64,000 nt of DNA. Origin: Alphaproteobacteria bacterium. GTDB taxonomy: Bacteria > Pseudomonadota > Alphaproteobacteria > Acetobacterales > Acetobacteraceae. Below the pieces are notes generated by a model. That model had not been told where the DNA came from and made no database searches. It worked only from the letters and a program-made list of their open reading frames with translations. This document shows, in pieces, positions 43,561-52,548 of the stretch. Numbering within the stretch: the first letter of the stretch is position 1; every line of letters starts with the position of its first letter. Where the stretch lies: assembly GCA_026400815.1 (NCBI GenBank), contig JAPLOI010000018.1, positions 1 to 64,000 of the forward strand, written 5' to 3'. The translations under genes and the position numbers were made by a program.

Positions 43561-44598
43561 CTACCACCCCAGCCGGTAGAACAGCACCGCGAACAGCCCG
43601 TCCAGCACGATCGTCGCCACGATCCCGCCCACCACCGCCGCAGTCGCCGAAAGCCCCACCGCCCGCGGCCCGATGCCGGTGGCCAGGCCGGCCCGGCAGC
43701 CGATCCCCGCCACCACCGCGCCGAACACCACCGCCTTGGCAATGCCGCCGAAGAAATCCTCCGGCTTCACCCATTGCGCCACCTGGTTGCCGATCGTGAT
43801 CGGCGGATAGCCCGCGCCCACCATCACCAGCGTCATGCCCAGCAGGCCCGCCATTTCCAGGATCACCGTCAGCGCCGGCATCACCATCATCGCCGCCAGC
43901 ATGCGCGGCAGCACCAGCATCGTTACCGGGTCGATTCCCATCGTGGTCAGTGCGTCGATCTCCTGGCTCACCTTCATGGTGCCGATCTCGGCAGCGAAGG
44001 CGCTGCCGGTACGCCCGGCCAGGATCACCGCGGCCAGCAACGGGCCCAACTCGCGGATCAGGCTGATCGCCACCAGGTTGGCCACGAACAGGTCGGCGCC
44101 GAAGCGGCGCATCGGCACCAGGCTCTGGAACGCCAGGATCAGCCCCATCAGCGTGCCCAGCAGCACCGTCAGCGGCACGGCCCGCACCCCGGCCTGGTCG
44201 GCGGTGCGCAGCAGGTCGGAAAACCGGAACTGCCGGGCCCGCGCCGGCAGCCGCAGCAGCGCCAGCACCGCCTCACCCAGGAAGGCCACGCCACCCAGCG
44301 CCGCCACCATGCCGCCCTGCAGCGCCTCGCGCAGCGTCACGGTCGGTGCCACGGGCGGCGGCGGCGGTGGCCCGATCTTGCCTACCCGGTCCATCAGCGC
44401 CTGCACCTGCGGCCGCGCGCCCTGCACCGAGCTGCCCGGCCGCGCCGCCAGCTGCGCCAGCAGCACCGCGCCGGTGGTGTCGCAGCCCTCCAGCGCCGAA
44501 AGCTCCAGCACCACGGCGCCGCTGCCGGCGGCCTTCTGCGCCTCGCCCCATATTACCCCGGTGCCGGCGGCATCCAGCACGCCGGTGAACGTCAGCAT
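43561..44598 (-). CDS. MlaE-like permease with STAS-like N-terminus
   Basis: This 345-residue protein has N-terminal residues about 1-85 with a STAS-like pattern (LTFTGVLDAAGTG, then LELSALEGCDTTGAVLLAQL), joined by a Pro-rich linker (about 100-108). The MlaE permease domain has RFGADLFVANLVAISLIREL, GRTGSAFAAEIGTMKVSQEI and five or six hydrophobic helices. In Escherichia coli the STAS partner MlaB is separate; here it is fused. No MlaC gene is in the operon. ATG 44598 is the first start in frame with the STAS fold. Confidence 0.88.
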   Translation of the reverse strand: MLTFTGVLDAAGTGVIWGEAQKAAGSGAVVLELSALEGCDTTGAVLLAQLAARPGSSVQGARPQVQALMDRVGKIGPPPPPPVAPTVTLREALQGGMVAALGGVAFLGEAVLALLRLPARARQFRFSDLLRTADQAGVRAVPLTVLLGTLMGLILAFQSLVPMRRFGADLFVANLVAISLIRELGPLLAAVILAGRTGSAFAAEIGTMKVSQEIDALTTMGIDPVTMLVLPRMLAAMMVMPALTVILEMAGLLGMTLVMVGAGYPPITIGNQVAQWVKPEDFFGGIAKAVVFGAVVAGIGCRAGLATGIGPRAVGLSATAAVVGGIVATIVLDGLFAVLFYRLGW

Positions 44599-44647
44599 GG
44601 CCCCGCCCGGCCCCGGCAGGGCCGTCAGCCGTGCGCGCGCGGGGGCA

Positions 44648-45727
44648 TCAGCGCGGGAGCCAGGCATCGAGACGCTGCGACAGCTTGGCCAGATTGTCCC
44701 GCCAGAACGCCTCGTCCGCCGCCAGGGTAGTCCCCAGCGCAGGCTGCCCGGTGGCCAGCAGCGCCTGCACCTCCGCCGGCACACCCTCCAGCGCACCGCG
44801 CGCCATCGGCCCCAGCACGGCGCGCGCGGCCAGCCCCGCTTGCACGCGAGGGTCGGCGGCATGGGCCAGCAGGCGGACGGCGTTGCCCAGGTTCGCGGTG
44901 CCTCGCACGATGGTGAGTGCAACGACGCTGGTCAGCCCGCCGTTCCATTGCACCGCAAAGGGCCGGCCGAGCTCGCGCATCGCCTCGGCAATCCCCGAAC
45001 TCGGCGCGCTGGTCATAAGCACCTCGCCGGAGGCCAGCAGCCGCGCCGCCTCCACATCGTCCTGCCACCACACGATATAGGGGCGCAGCTGCTCCAGCCG
45101 GCGGAAAGCGCGCTCCACGCCGGCCTCGGTGCGCAGGGCGCGATACACCTCGCCCGGCGCCACCCCATCGGCCATCAGCGCGATCTCCAGCGTGCCGCGC
45201 GCCTGCTTGCGCAGCCCGCGCCGGCCGGGATGCTTCACCACGTCGCCGAACTCGGCCCAGCCCGGGTTGCCCTGCATCTTGTCGCGATCCCAGGCCAGCA
45301 CCAGCCCGCGCACCACCACGCCCAGGCCGCACTCGGCGGCACCACCCGGCAGCATCCGGTCGCGCCCACCCAGCGCGCCCCAGTCCAGCTTCTCCAGCAG
45401 GCCGGCCTCACATCCCGCCAGCATCTCCGCCCCGGTCAGGGAGAGCACATCCCAGCCTGCCCCGCCCTCCAGCCGGGCCCGCAGCGCGGCCGCGCCGCCT
45501 TCCCAGGCCTGCACATCCACCGCGACGCTCGCCGCCTCGGCGAAGGGGCGCACCACCGCCTCACGCAGGGCCATCGGGGCCAGCCCATCATGCAGTGCAA
45601 CTGTGAGGTCGCGTGCCGCCGCCGGCACGGCCCAGGCCAGCGCCAGGGCCGCCAGGGCAATGCCCAGCCGAACGCGCCGCCGGATCCGCGGGTACGGCAG
45701 GCGTTGCGGAGAGTCGTGTCGGTTCAC
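44648..45727 (-). CDS. ABC transporter substrate-binding protein (PotD/AfuA-like)
   Basis: This approximately 359-residue periplasmic binding protein carries hydrophobic signal residues about 18-38 (LGIALAALALAWAVPAAARD). It also has WEGGAAALRARLEGGAGWDV, YIVWWQDDVEAARLLASGEV and MTSAPSSGIAEAMRELGRPF, the pattern of polyamine/iron/thiamine type binding proteins. The start is not certain; GTG 45727 gives the signal peptide. It lies 58 bp after a PotA-like ATPase, but no permease is present, so the importer is incomplete here. Confidence 0.75.
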   Translation of the reverse strand: MNRHDSPQRLPYPRIRRRVRLGIALAALALAWAVPAAARDLTVALHDGLAPMALREAVVRPFAEAASVAVDVQAWEGGAAALRARLEGGAGWDVLSLTGAEMLAGCEAGLLEKLDWGALGGRDRMLPGGAAECGLGVVVRGLVLAWDRDKMQGNPGWAEFGDVVKHPGRRGLRKQARGTLEIALMADGVAPGEVYRALRTEAGVERAFRRLEQLRPYIVWWQDDVEAARLLASGEVLMTSAPSSGIAEAMRELGRPFAVQWNGGLTSVVALTIVRGTANLGNAVRLLAHAADPRVQAGLAARAVLGPMARGALEGVPAEVQALLATGQPALGTTLAADEAFWRDNLAKLSQRLDAWLPR

Positions 45728-45785
45728 CTGCTGTTGCGCCCGGTCGCACCTATGGCCTTTCCCGTGCCGCAGGATGCGGGGCGGG

Positions 45786-46910
45786 TCAAGCCAATCTGCG
45801 TGACGTCTGGGCCTCGTCCAGCGGAAACAGGCGCGCATGGTGCGGCTGCCAGGCCAGCGAGGCCGTCCCCCCCGGTGCCAGCCCGGCCAGTGGCGCCCCG
45901 GCCGGGCGCTTCACCGCCACCTCCCCGGGGGGGTGCCCGGGCAGGCCCACGCGCAGCAGCAGCCTTGCGTGGTCGCCGAGATAGGCGGTTTCCAGCAGCG
46001 TCGCCGGCAGCGCGCCTTGCCCCATCTCCTCCGCGGCCACGGCGGCCACCGCGATCCGCTCCGGCCGCACCGCCACCTGGCAGCGCTGGCCCACCTGCAT
46101 CTCGCCCGCCAGTGCCTCGGCCACCACCCCGCAATCCAGCTTCACCAGGGCGATGTCGTCCTCCAGCTCCGCCACCCGGCCGGGCAGGAAGTTGCTCTCG
46201 CCCAGGAACCCGGCCACGAAGGCATCAGCCGGCTCCTCATACAGTTGCTGCGGCGTGCCCACCTGGCGCAGGGACCCGGCGGCCAGCACCGCGATCCGGT
46301 CCGACAGGCGCAGCGCCTCCTGCTGGTCGTGCGTCACGTACAACATGGTCACGCCCAGCGCTGCGTGCAGGTGGCGGATCTCGGCCTGCATCTCCTCGCG
46401 CAGCGTGCGGTCCAGCGCGCCGAGCGGTTCATCCAGCAGCACCAGCCGGGGCTCGAACACCAGGGCGCGGGCCAGCGCCACGCGCTGCTGCTGCCCACCG
46501 GAAAGCTGCGCCGGCAGCCGGTCGCCGAAACCGGCCAGCCGCACCATGTCCAGCGCCCGCCCCACCCGCTGCTCCCGCGTGGCGCGCGACAGGCCGCGCA
46601 CCTCCAGCGGGAAGGCGACGTTCTGCGCCACGCTCATGTGCGGGAACAGCGCGTAGCTCTGAAACACCACGCCAATGTTGCGCTTGTGCGGCGCGGTGCG
46701 GGTGATGTCCTGCCCATCCAGCAGGATCACCCAGCCATCCGGCCGCTCGAACCCGGCCAGCATCATCAGCGCCGTGGTCTTGCCGGAGCCGGAGGGGCCG
46801 AGCAGCGTCAGGAATTCGCCGCGCGCGACATCCAGCGACAGGTCGCGCACGACATCGGTCTGGCCGTCGAAGCTGCGGCGCACGCGGTCGAAGCGGACGA
46901 AGGGCGTCAT
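45786..46910 (-). CDS. ABC transporter ATPase, PotA-like
   Basis: The 374-residue ATPase has Walker A GPSGSGKT (38-45), signature LSGGQQQRVALARAL (about 137-151), Walker B LVLLDEPLGALD, H-loop THDQQEAL, and a C-terminal TOBE-like domain (about 285-360). It would power uptake with the binding protein downstream; permeases must be encoded elsewhere. It is divergent from the crotonase-like hydrolase gene, with a 137-bp intergenic region. Confidence 0.9.
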   Translation of the reverse strand: MTPFVRFDRVRRSFDGQTDVVRDLSLDVARGEFLTLLGPSGSGKTTALMMLAGFERPDGWVILLDGQDITRTAPHKRNIGVVFQSYALFPHMSVAQNVAFPLEVRGLSRATREQRVGRALDMVRLAGFGDRLPAQLSGGQQQRVALARALVFEPRLVLLDEPLGALDRTLREEMQAEIRHLHAALGVTMLYVTHDQQEALRLSDRIAVLAAGSLRQVGTPQQLYEEPADAFVAGFLGESNFLPGRVAELEDDIALVKLDCGVVAEALAGEMQVGQRCQVAVRPERIAVAAVAAEEMGQGALPATLLETAYLGDHARLLLRVGLPGHPPGEVAVKRPAGAPLAGLAPGGTASLAWQPHHARLFPLDEAQTSRRLA

Positions 46911-47047
46911 GTGTCCTCTGGCAAGCTGGTCTCATTTGCCCCGAACGGCGCCGCACCGCAATGTCGCAGGCAAGATGGGACCACCGGCTTGATGACGCCG
47001 CCAGCACGCGCCATACCGGCACAAAGCCAGACGAGGAGCGAGCCCTG

Positions 47048-48067
47048 ATGTCAGACGCCAGCGTGCCAGAGCCCAGTGTTGTCGCCACGCGCAAGGGCCG
47101 CATCGGCCACCTGCTGCTGAACCGCCCGAAGGCGCTGAACGCGCTGGATCTGGACATGATCCGCCGCATGCGCGCCGCGCTGGACAACTGGCGCGACGAT
47201 CCGGAGATCCATGCCGTGCTGGTGGAAGGTGCCGGCGGGCGCGCCTTCTCGGCGGGCGGGGACGTGATTTCGGTGCGCGCCCACGGCATGGCCGGCAATC
47301 CCGGCCCGATCGAGAGCTTCTTCGGCGAGGAATACGCGCTGAACGCCTCCATCGCCGAATACCCCAAGCCCTATATCTCCCTGGTGGACGGGTTCTGCAT
47401 GGGCGGCGGCATCGGGCTTTCCGTGCACGGGCGCATGGTGATCACCACCGAGACCAGCCAGTTCGCGATGCCAGAGACGATCATCGCCCTGTTCCCCGAT
47501 GTCGGCGGCAGCTACGCCCTGCCGCGCATGCCGGGCCAGCTCGGCCTCTATTTGGGCCTGACGGGCCTGCGCATGAACGGCGCCGATGCCATCCATGCCG
47601 GCCTGGCCACCCATCTCGTGCGCAAGGAAGACCTGCCCGCCCTGCGCGAGGCGCTCGCCGCCGATGGCGCCGCCGCCGTCTCCGCCTTCATGCGTGAGGT
47701 CCCGGCCTTCACCCTGGCGCCCCATCGCGAGACGATCGATCGCTGCTTCGGCGCCGATGGCGTGCTGGCGATCTTCAAGGCGCTGGAGGCAGAGGGCACC
47801 GAATGGGCCGCGGCCACGCTGAAGGAACTGCGCGCCGTCTCCCCCTCCTCGGTGTTCTGGAGCTACGAGATCCTCAAGCGTGGCGCGGGCATGAGCCTGC
47901 GCGCGGCGCTGCACGCGGAGCTGAAGCTCACCCGCAAGGTGGCCTTCCACCCCGAGTTCCATGAAGGCGTGCGCGCGGCGCTGGTGGACAAGGACCGCAA
48001 GCCGCAGTGGAACCCGGCGCGGGTGGAGGATGTGGATCCCGCCGCCATCGCGGCCATGTTTGATTGA
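47048..48067 (+). CDS. 3-hydroxyisobutyryl-CoA hydrolase-like crotonase
   Basis: The 339-residue protein is of the HibCH subgroup, recognisable by length and by RAFSAGGDVISVR, SLVDGFCMGGGIGLSVHGRM and FAMPETIIALFPDVGGSYAL, where the Glu and Asp of the hydrolase active site are both present. It hydrolyses 3-hydroxyisobutyryl-CoA or a similar thioester (valine catabolism) if family assignment holds. GAGGAG upstream fixes ATG 47048. It is the only valine-pathway candidate in this section. Confidence 0.88.
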   Translation: MSDASVPEPSVVATRKGRIGHLLLNRPKALNALDLDMIRRMRAALDNWRDDPEIHAVLVEGAGGRAFSAGGDVISVRAHGMAGNPGPIESFFGEEYALNASIAEYPKPYISLVDGFCMGGGIGLSVHGRMVITTETSQFAMPETIIALFPDVGGSYALPRMPGQLGLYLGLTGLRMNGADAIHAGLATHLVRKEDLPALREALAADGAAAVSAFMREVPAFTLAPHRETIDRCFGADGVLAIFKALEAEGTEWAAATLKELRAVSPSSVFWSYEILKRGAGMSLRAALHAELKLTRKVAFHPEFHEGVRAALVDKDRKPQWNPARVEDVDPAAIAAMFD

Positions 48068-48396
48068 TGGCCGAATGGGCCGAGGCCATCGTGTCTCGGC
48101 TCAAATTCTTCGGGCAGGCGGTGCCGGCGGAAGCGCCGGCGCTGCTGCCGTTTCTCCAGGCCTGCCTCGACCAACTGGAGCAGGCTGGTGCCGCCGTGCG
48201 GCTGGTGAACGACATGGCGTCGGTGGACGACGCAATGCCGCTGGCGGCGTGGCGGCTGGCGCTCAGCCGGTCGCGCGGCGTTCGGCGCGCAGCAAATCAG
48301 TTAGCTCCTGCACCGCGCGGGTCAGTGCCAGCACCTCCTGCTCGCGCAGGGCATCCACCTTCTGGTGCAGCAGCTCGATCTCCAGCTCCGCCTTGA
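48067..48396 (+). CDS. Possible small coupled ORF, function unknown
   Basis: ATG 48067 overlaps the stop of the hydrolase gene (TGATGG), so translational coupling is possible. Residues 1-75 (MAEWAEAIVSRLKFFGQAVP at the start, then FLQACLDQLEQAGAAVRLVN) look helical and natural. The last 35 residues are Pro/Ala-rich and run antisense into the DUF1003 gene by 134 bp. The tail may therefore be non-native, or the whole reading frame chance. No family is recognised. Confidence 0.3.
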   Translation: MAEWAEAIVSRLKFFGQAVPAEAPALLPFLQACLDQLEQAGAAVRLVNDMASVDDAMPLAAWRLALSRSRGVRRAANQLAPAPRGSVPAPPARAGHPPSGAAARSPAPP

Positions 48397-48775
48397 TGTT
48401 GATGCGGTAGTCCTCTGCCGCCGCCTGGCGGTCGATCTCCTGTTCGCGGTTCTGGCTCATCAGGATGAAGGGCGCGGTGTAGGCCGCCTGGAAGGACAAG
48501 GCGAGGTTCAGCAGGATGAAGGGATAGGGGTCCCAGTGGCTGATCCAGCCGATCACGTTGGCCGTGATCCACAGCACCAGGATCGCCGACTGGATGATGA
48601 TGAAGCGCCAGGAGCCGACGGTGTGCGTGACGGTGTCGGCAAAGCGTTGCCCGCGCGTGAGCGGCGGGACAGCGGTGGTGCCGACGCGCTCGCTGCGCCG
48701 CGCGGTGCGCAACTCATCCAGCAGCCTCTGCTCGGTGTCCTGCAGGCGGTCCAGCCGTTCCGGCGTCACGTCCAT
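48263..48775 (-). CDS. DUF1003 family membrane protein
   Basis: The 170-residue protein has the DUF1003 pattern: an ADTVTHTVGSWRFIIIQSAI first helix (about 45-64), WISHWDPYPFILLNLALSFQ, APFILMSQNREQ, then a long charged coiled-coil tail (105-170). It has two hydrophobic helices. The function is unknown; family members sit in the inner membrane. ATG 48775 is chosen from the family start (MDVTPERLDRLQDTE). The start region lies 20 bp after the SDR stop, so co-transcription is likely. Confidence 0.85.
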   Translation of the reverse strand: MDVTPERLDRLQDTEQRLLDELRTARRSERVGTTAVPPLTRGQRFADTVTHTVGSWRFIIIQSAILVLWITANVIGWISHWDPYPFILLNLALSFQAAYTAPFILMSQNREQEIDRQAAAEDYRINIKAELEIELLHQKVDALREQEVLALTRAVQELTDLLRAERRATG

Positions 48776-48795
48776 GGCAGGATCTCCATTGCGGG

Positions 48796-49560
48796 CTATT
48801 GCGCGGTCCAGCCCCCATCGACCACCAGCGAGGTGCCGGTCACGAGCGCGGAGGCGTCGCTGGCAAGGTAGGCCACCGCGCCCATGATGTCCTCCACCTG
48901 GCCGAGGCGGCCCAGCGCGATCTTGGCCAGCACGCTGTCCTTGAAGCCCGGCACTTCGAAATACGGCCGCGTCATCGCGGTTTCGATGAAGGTGGGCGCG
49001 ATGGAATTCACGCGGATGCCCTTCGGCGCCAACTCCACCGCCAGCGCCTTGGTGATGCCCTCCACCGCATGCTTGCTGCCGCAATACAGGCTGCGGTTGG
49101 GCCCGCCGACATGGCCCATCTGGGACGAGATGTTGATGATGCTGCCGCCGGTGCCGGCGGCCAGCATGCGCCGCACCACCGCCTGGGTGGCGACATAGAG
49201 CGCGCGGACGTTGAGATCGAAGACGGCGTCGAAATCGTCCAGCGCCACGTCGCTGATTGGCTTGGGGCGGTTGGTGCCGGCGTTGTTCACCAGCACCGAC
49301 AGCACCGGCAGCGCATCCACCGCCGCCTGCACCGCCGCGGTATCCATCACATCGAGCGGCAAAGGGCTGGCGCGCCAGCCGCTGCGGCGCAGCGCCTCCG
49401 CCACCTCGCCCACCTCATCCGCGCTGCGGGCAGCGAGGTGGACATGGGCGCCGTTCTGGGCGAGCGCGGTGGCGATGGCGACCCCGATGCCCCTTCCGGC
49501 GCCGGTGACCAGGGCATGGCGGCCCTCCAGCCGGAAGGACGGGGCGCGGGGCAGTTCCAT
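48796..49560 (-). CDS. Short-chain dehydrogenase/reductase
   Basis: The 254-residue classical SDR has cofactor motif TGAGRGIG (19-26), NNAG (92-95), catalytic Ser145/146, Tyr159 and Lys163 (YCGSK). The C-terminal SDASALVTGTSLVVDGGWTA is typical. It oxidises or reduces an alcohol/keto group; the Ala-Arg-Ser (ARS) after the second strand suggests NADP(H). It starts 1 bp before the ThDP-enzyme stop region, so both are probably in one transcript. Confidence 0.92.
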   Translation of the reverse strand: MELPRAPSFRLEGRHALVTGAGRGIGVAIATALAQNGAHVHLAARSADEVGEVAEALRRSGWRASPLPLDVMDTAAVQAAVDALPVLSVLVNNAGTNRPKPISDVALDDFDAVFDLNVRALYVATQAVVRRMLAAGTGGSIINISSQMGHVGGPNRSLYCGSKHAVEGITKALAVELAPKGIRVNSIAPTFIETAMTRPYFEVPGFKDSVLAKIALGRLGQVEDIMGAVAYLASDASALVTGTSLVVDGGWTAQ

Positions 49561-49561
49561 C

Positions 49562-51175
49562 TCAGGCCTGCGGGGCGAACAGGGCGAAGGGCAGGTAGTC
49601 CTTGCTGATGTCGCTCGTCACCTCGATCAGCGCGGGGGCGTTGCTGGCCAGCGCTTCCTTCAACGCGGCGTGCAGGCCCTCGGCGCTGTCCGTTTTCCAG
49701 GCGGCGACGCCGAAGCTTTTGGCGAAGGTCTGGAAATCCGGGTTGGTCAGCTTGCTGCCGGAATCGCGGCCGTCGAACAGGCGCTTCTGGTCGCGCAGCA
49801 CGTTGCCGTAGGCCTCGTTGTTGAACACCACGGTCACCAGGTTGATGCCGAAGCGGGTGGCGGTGGCCAGATCGGTGCCGCCGAACAGGAAGCCGCCATC
49901 GCCGGTGATGGAGACCACGGCGCGGTCCGGGTGCGCCACCTTCACGCCCAGCGCGGTGGGGAAGCCGTAGCCCAGCGTACCGGAGAAGCCGGAGGTGACC
50001 AGGCCGCGCGGCTGGTACACCGGGTAGCCGATCCAGGAGACGTAGCCGACCTGGGTCATCTCATCGACCAGGATGCCATCTTCCGGCATCGCCGCGCGGA
50101 TGGCGGCGAGCATGCCCATCTGCGGCTGGACGCGGGTGAGGAATTCGGACGACTCCGCCTTTGCGGCCGCCACGGCCGCCGCACGATCACTGCCGGAATA
50201 CTTCGCCACGGCAGCTTCCAGCGCTTTCGCGCCCGCAGCACTATCGGCCACGATCGGCACATCGACCGCCTGGCGGCGATGCTCGGCGGGGTCGATGTCG
50301 ATGCGGGAGAATTTCAGCCCCGGGTTGGCCGGCCAGCGCGAGGTGGCGGAATCCAGCCGCGTGCCGATGCCGATCAGCAGATCCACCTTCGGCCAGAGGC
50401 GGGTGGCCTCGTGGACGTTCATCGACAGCGGATGGCGGCTATCCAGCACGCCGCGGCCGCTGCGGAAGGACACCACCGGCACCTGCAGGCGCTCGGCCAG
50501 CGCCTTGATCTCGGCCGAGGCATGAGCAGCACCACCGCCGACCCAGAGCATGGGCTGCTTGGCGCCATCGACCAGCTTGGCCAGGGCGGCGATCTTCTCC
50601 GAGTCCGGCGTGGGCGGGGCGAGGCGGGGCAGCGGGTCCATCGGGGTGACCTCGCTAGCCAGCGGGAACATGTCCCACGGCACTTCCACCGCCACCGGGC
50701 CAGGGCGGCCGGAGGTCATGGCCTGGAAGGCGCGGGCCATCACCTGCGGGGCTTCCGTGGGGTGCTCGATGCGCTCGGCGAATTTCAGCAGGGTGCGCAG
50801 CGTGGCGAGCTGGTCCGGCAACTCATGCAGGGCGCCGCGCAGCTTGCCGATCTGGGCGCTGGGCGCCTGGCCGGTGATGCACAGCATCGGCGCGTTGATG
50901 CCCCAGCCCGTGGCCATGGCCGCCGTGGTGTTCAGCACGCCGGGGCCGGGGACCACCGAGAACACGCCGGGCTTGCCGGTGGAGGCGGCATAGCCCATCG
51001 CCATGTAGGCGGTGGTCTGCTCATGCCGCGCATTGATCAGATTGAGGCGGTTGGCGTTGCGGGCAAACGCATCGAACAAGCCATACACCTGCACGCCGGG
51101 CAGGCCGAAAACGGTATCCACGCCGTGACGGAGAAGCGAGTCGACGATGGCGTCTCCGCCGGTCATGCGGGGCAT
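49562..51175 (-). CDS. ThDP-dependent enzyme (acetolactate synthase/benzoylformate decarboxylase-like)
   Basis: The 537-residue ThDP protein has GVDTVFGLPGVQVYGLFDAF (18-37), the cofactor-activating Glu52 in ARHEQTTAYMA, and GTLGYGFPTALGVKVAHPDR followed by the ThDP-Mg site ITGDGGFLFGG and an NNEAYGN motif. It carries out a carboligation or decarboxylation of a 2-keto acid. The exact reaction cannot be set; it lacks an adjacent ilvN. ATG 51175 is preceded by GAGGAAAC at good spacing. It is paired with the SDR gene downstream. Confidence 0.88.
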   Translation of the reverse strand: MPRMTGGDAIVDSLLRHGVDTVFGLPGVQVYGLFDAFARNANRLNLINARHEQTTAYMAMGYAASTGKPGVFSVVPGPGVLNTTAAMATGWGINAPMLCITGQAPSAQIGKLRGALHELPDQLATLRTLLKFAERIEHPTEAPQVMARAFQAMTSGRPGPVAVEVPWDMFPLASEVTPMDPLPRLAPPTPDSEKIAALAKLVDGAKQPMLWVGGGAAHASAEIKALAERLQVPVVSFRSGRGVLDSRHPLSMNVHEATRLWPKVDLLIGIGTRLDSATSRWPANPGLKFSRIDIDPAEHRRQAVDVPIVADSAAGAKALEAAVAKYSGSDRAAAVAAAKAESSEFLTRVQPQMGMLAAIRAAMPEDGILVDEMTQVGYVSWIGYPVYQPRGLVTSGFSGTLGYGFPTALGVKVAHPDRAVVSITGDGGFLFGGTDLATATRFGINLVTVVFNNEAYGNVLRDQKRLFDGRDSGSKLTNPDFQTFAKSFGVAAWKTDSAEGLHAALKEALASNAPALIEVTSDISKDYLPFALFAPQA

Positions 51176-51279
51176 GGTTGTTTCCTCTGGTCGTTTCCCG
51201 GCGGACCTTGCCACGGCAATGTCATCGCTCAAAGAGGCGCCGGGCGCGTTAGGCTTCGCGGCAACGCAGGAGCATGACC

Positions 51280-51708
51280 ATGACGATCAACCGCACGGGC
51301 TCGGCCATCTGGCAGGGCGGCATCAAGGACGGCAAGGGGACGATCTCGACCGAAAGCGGGGCGCTGGACGGGCACCCCTACGGCTTCGCGATGCGGTTTG
51401 AGGATGTGAAAGGCACCAACCCGGAGGAGCTGATCGGGGCGGCGCATGCCGGGTGCTTCACCATGGCGCTCTCTGGCATCCTGGGCCGCGAAGGGCTGAC
51501 GGCGGAGCGGATGGATACAAAGGCGCGGGTGAGCATGGAAAAAACCGCGGACGGGTTCGAAATCACCGCCGTGCACCTGACACTGGAGGGGCGCGTGCCC
51601 GGCTGCGATGCGGCGAAGTTCCAGGAACTGGCGGACAAGGCCAAGGCCGGATGCCCGGTGAGCAAGCTGCTGAAGGCGCAGGTGACATTGGAGGCGACGT
51701 TGGTTTGA
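51280..51708 (+). CDS. OsmC-family peroxiredoxin (OsmC/Ohr)
   Basis: The 142-residue OsmC-type thiol peroxidase has the catalytic cysteines Cys59 (AHAGCF) and Cys125 (GCPVSK), and NPEELIGAAHAG. It reduces organic peroxides. Of two ATGs (51274, 51280) the second is preferred: AGGAG at 51268-51272 then has 7-nt spacing. It is transcribed alone, divergent from the ThDP gene and convergent with livF. Confidence 0.92.
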   Translation: MTINRTGSAIWQGGIKDGKGTISTESGALDGHPYGFAMRFEDVKGTNPEELIGAAHAGCFTMALSGILGREGLTAERMDTKARVSMEKTADGFEITAVHLTLEGRVPGCDAAKFQELADKAKAGCPVSKLLKAQVTLEATLV

Positions 51709-51852
51709 CGGGGAAGGCCAGGGCTCTGCCGTCGAGGCGCGAAGCCGCGCCACGGGGCCCCGCAGACGACAGTCGCATCGGGGCGCGCGGCGTGGGCGGG
51801 GTGCGGAGGCCCTATTGCTAAGCGAGGACCAACGCTTCCAGGCGGCCGGAGG

Positions 51853-52548
51853 TCAGACCTCCAGCCACTCCTGGCGGACGGTCTCGTTGGCGGCCAGCGA
51901 GGCGGGGTCGCCCTCGAACACGATGTGGCCATGGCCCATCACATAGAGCCGGGTGCTGATCTTCAGCGCGATGGTGAGCTTCTGTTCCACCAGCAGGATG
52001 GCCACGCCGCGCCGGGCGATTTCATCCAGCAGCACGCCCACCTGCTCCACCAGCTTCGGCGCGAGGCCTTCGGTGGGTTCGTCGATCAGCACCAGATCGG
52101 GGTCACCCATCAGGGTGCGGCACATGGTGAGCATCTGCTGCTCGCCGCCGGAGAGCACGCCGGCCGGGTTGTCCCGCCGCTGGGAGAGGTTCGGGAACAG
52201 GTTGTAGACGTCTTCGAAGTTCCAGCGGCCAAACACGCCGGAGGTCTTGAGGCCAAGTTCCAGGTTCTGCTGCACGGTGAGGCCCGGGAAGACCTGTCGG
52301 TCTTCCGGCACGTAGCCGATGCCCATGTGGGCGATCTGGTCCGGGCGCAGGCCGGCGATGGACTGGCCCTTGAAGCGCACGTCGCCATGGGGAGCGACGA
52401 GGCCCATGATCGCCTTGCAGGTGGTGGAGCGGCCGACGCCGTTGCGGCCGAGCAGGGAGACGATCTCGCCCTCGCGGATGGTCAGGTCCACGCCCTGGAG
52501 GATGTGGCTCTTGCCGTAGAAGGCGTGGAGGTCGCGAACTTCGAGCAT
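51853..52548 (-). CDS. livF: Branched-chain amino-acid-type ABC transporter ATPase (LivF-like)
   Basis: The 231-residue LivF-type ATPase has signature LSGGEQQMLTMCRTLM and Walker B LVLIDEPTEGLAP. The Walker A loop reads GRNGVGRST (34-42), with Arg40 (codon CGC) in place of the invariant Lys. It is last of the liv-type operon (LivH-LivM-LivG-LivF order on the minus strand) and abuts livG. Transport of a hydrophobic amino acid or amide/urea-type solute is inferred from the neighbours. Confidence 0.88.
   Translation of the reverse strand: MLEVRDLHAFYGKSHILQGVDLTIREGEIVSLLGRNGVGRSTTCKAIMGLVAPHGDVRFKGQSIAGLRPDQIAHMGIGYVPEDRQVFPGLTVQQNLELGLKTSGVFGRWNFEDVYNLFPNLSQRRDNPAGVLSGGEQQMLTMCRTLMGDPDLVLIDEPTEGLAPKLVEQVGVLLDEIARRGVAILLVEQKLTIALKISTRLYVMGHGHIVFEGDPASLAANETVRQEWLEV

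Noticed and set aside
43835-46705. A 956-codon open frame on the plus strand
   Set aside because: It runs antisense through the MlaE, binding-protein and ATPase genes, with Arg/Ser/Pro-rich composition and no domain.
48263-49084. Longer form of the DUF1003 protein starting at 49084
   Set aside because: The first 103 residues are Gly/Arg/His-rich and antisense-frame sequence of the SDR gene; the family begins at 48775.
49211-51277. A 688-codon open frame on the plus strand
   Set aside because: It is antisense to the SDR and ThDP-enzyme genes, which have intact active-site motifs.
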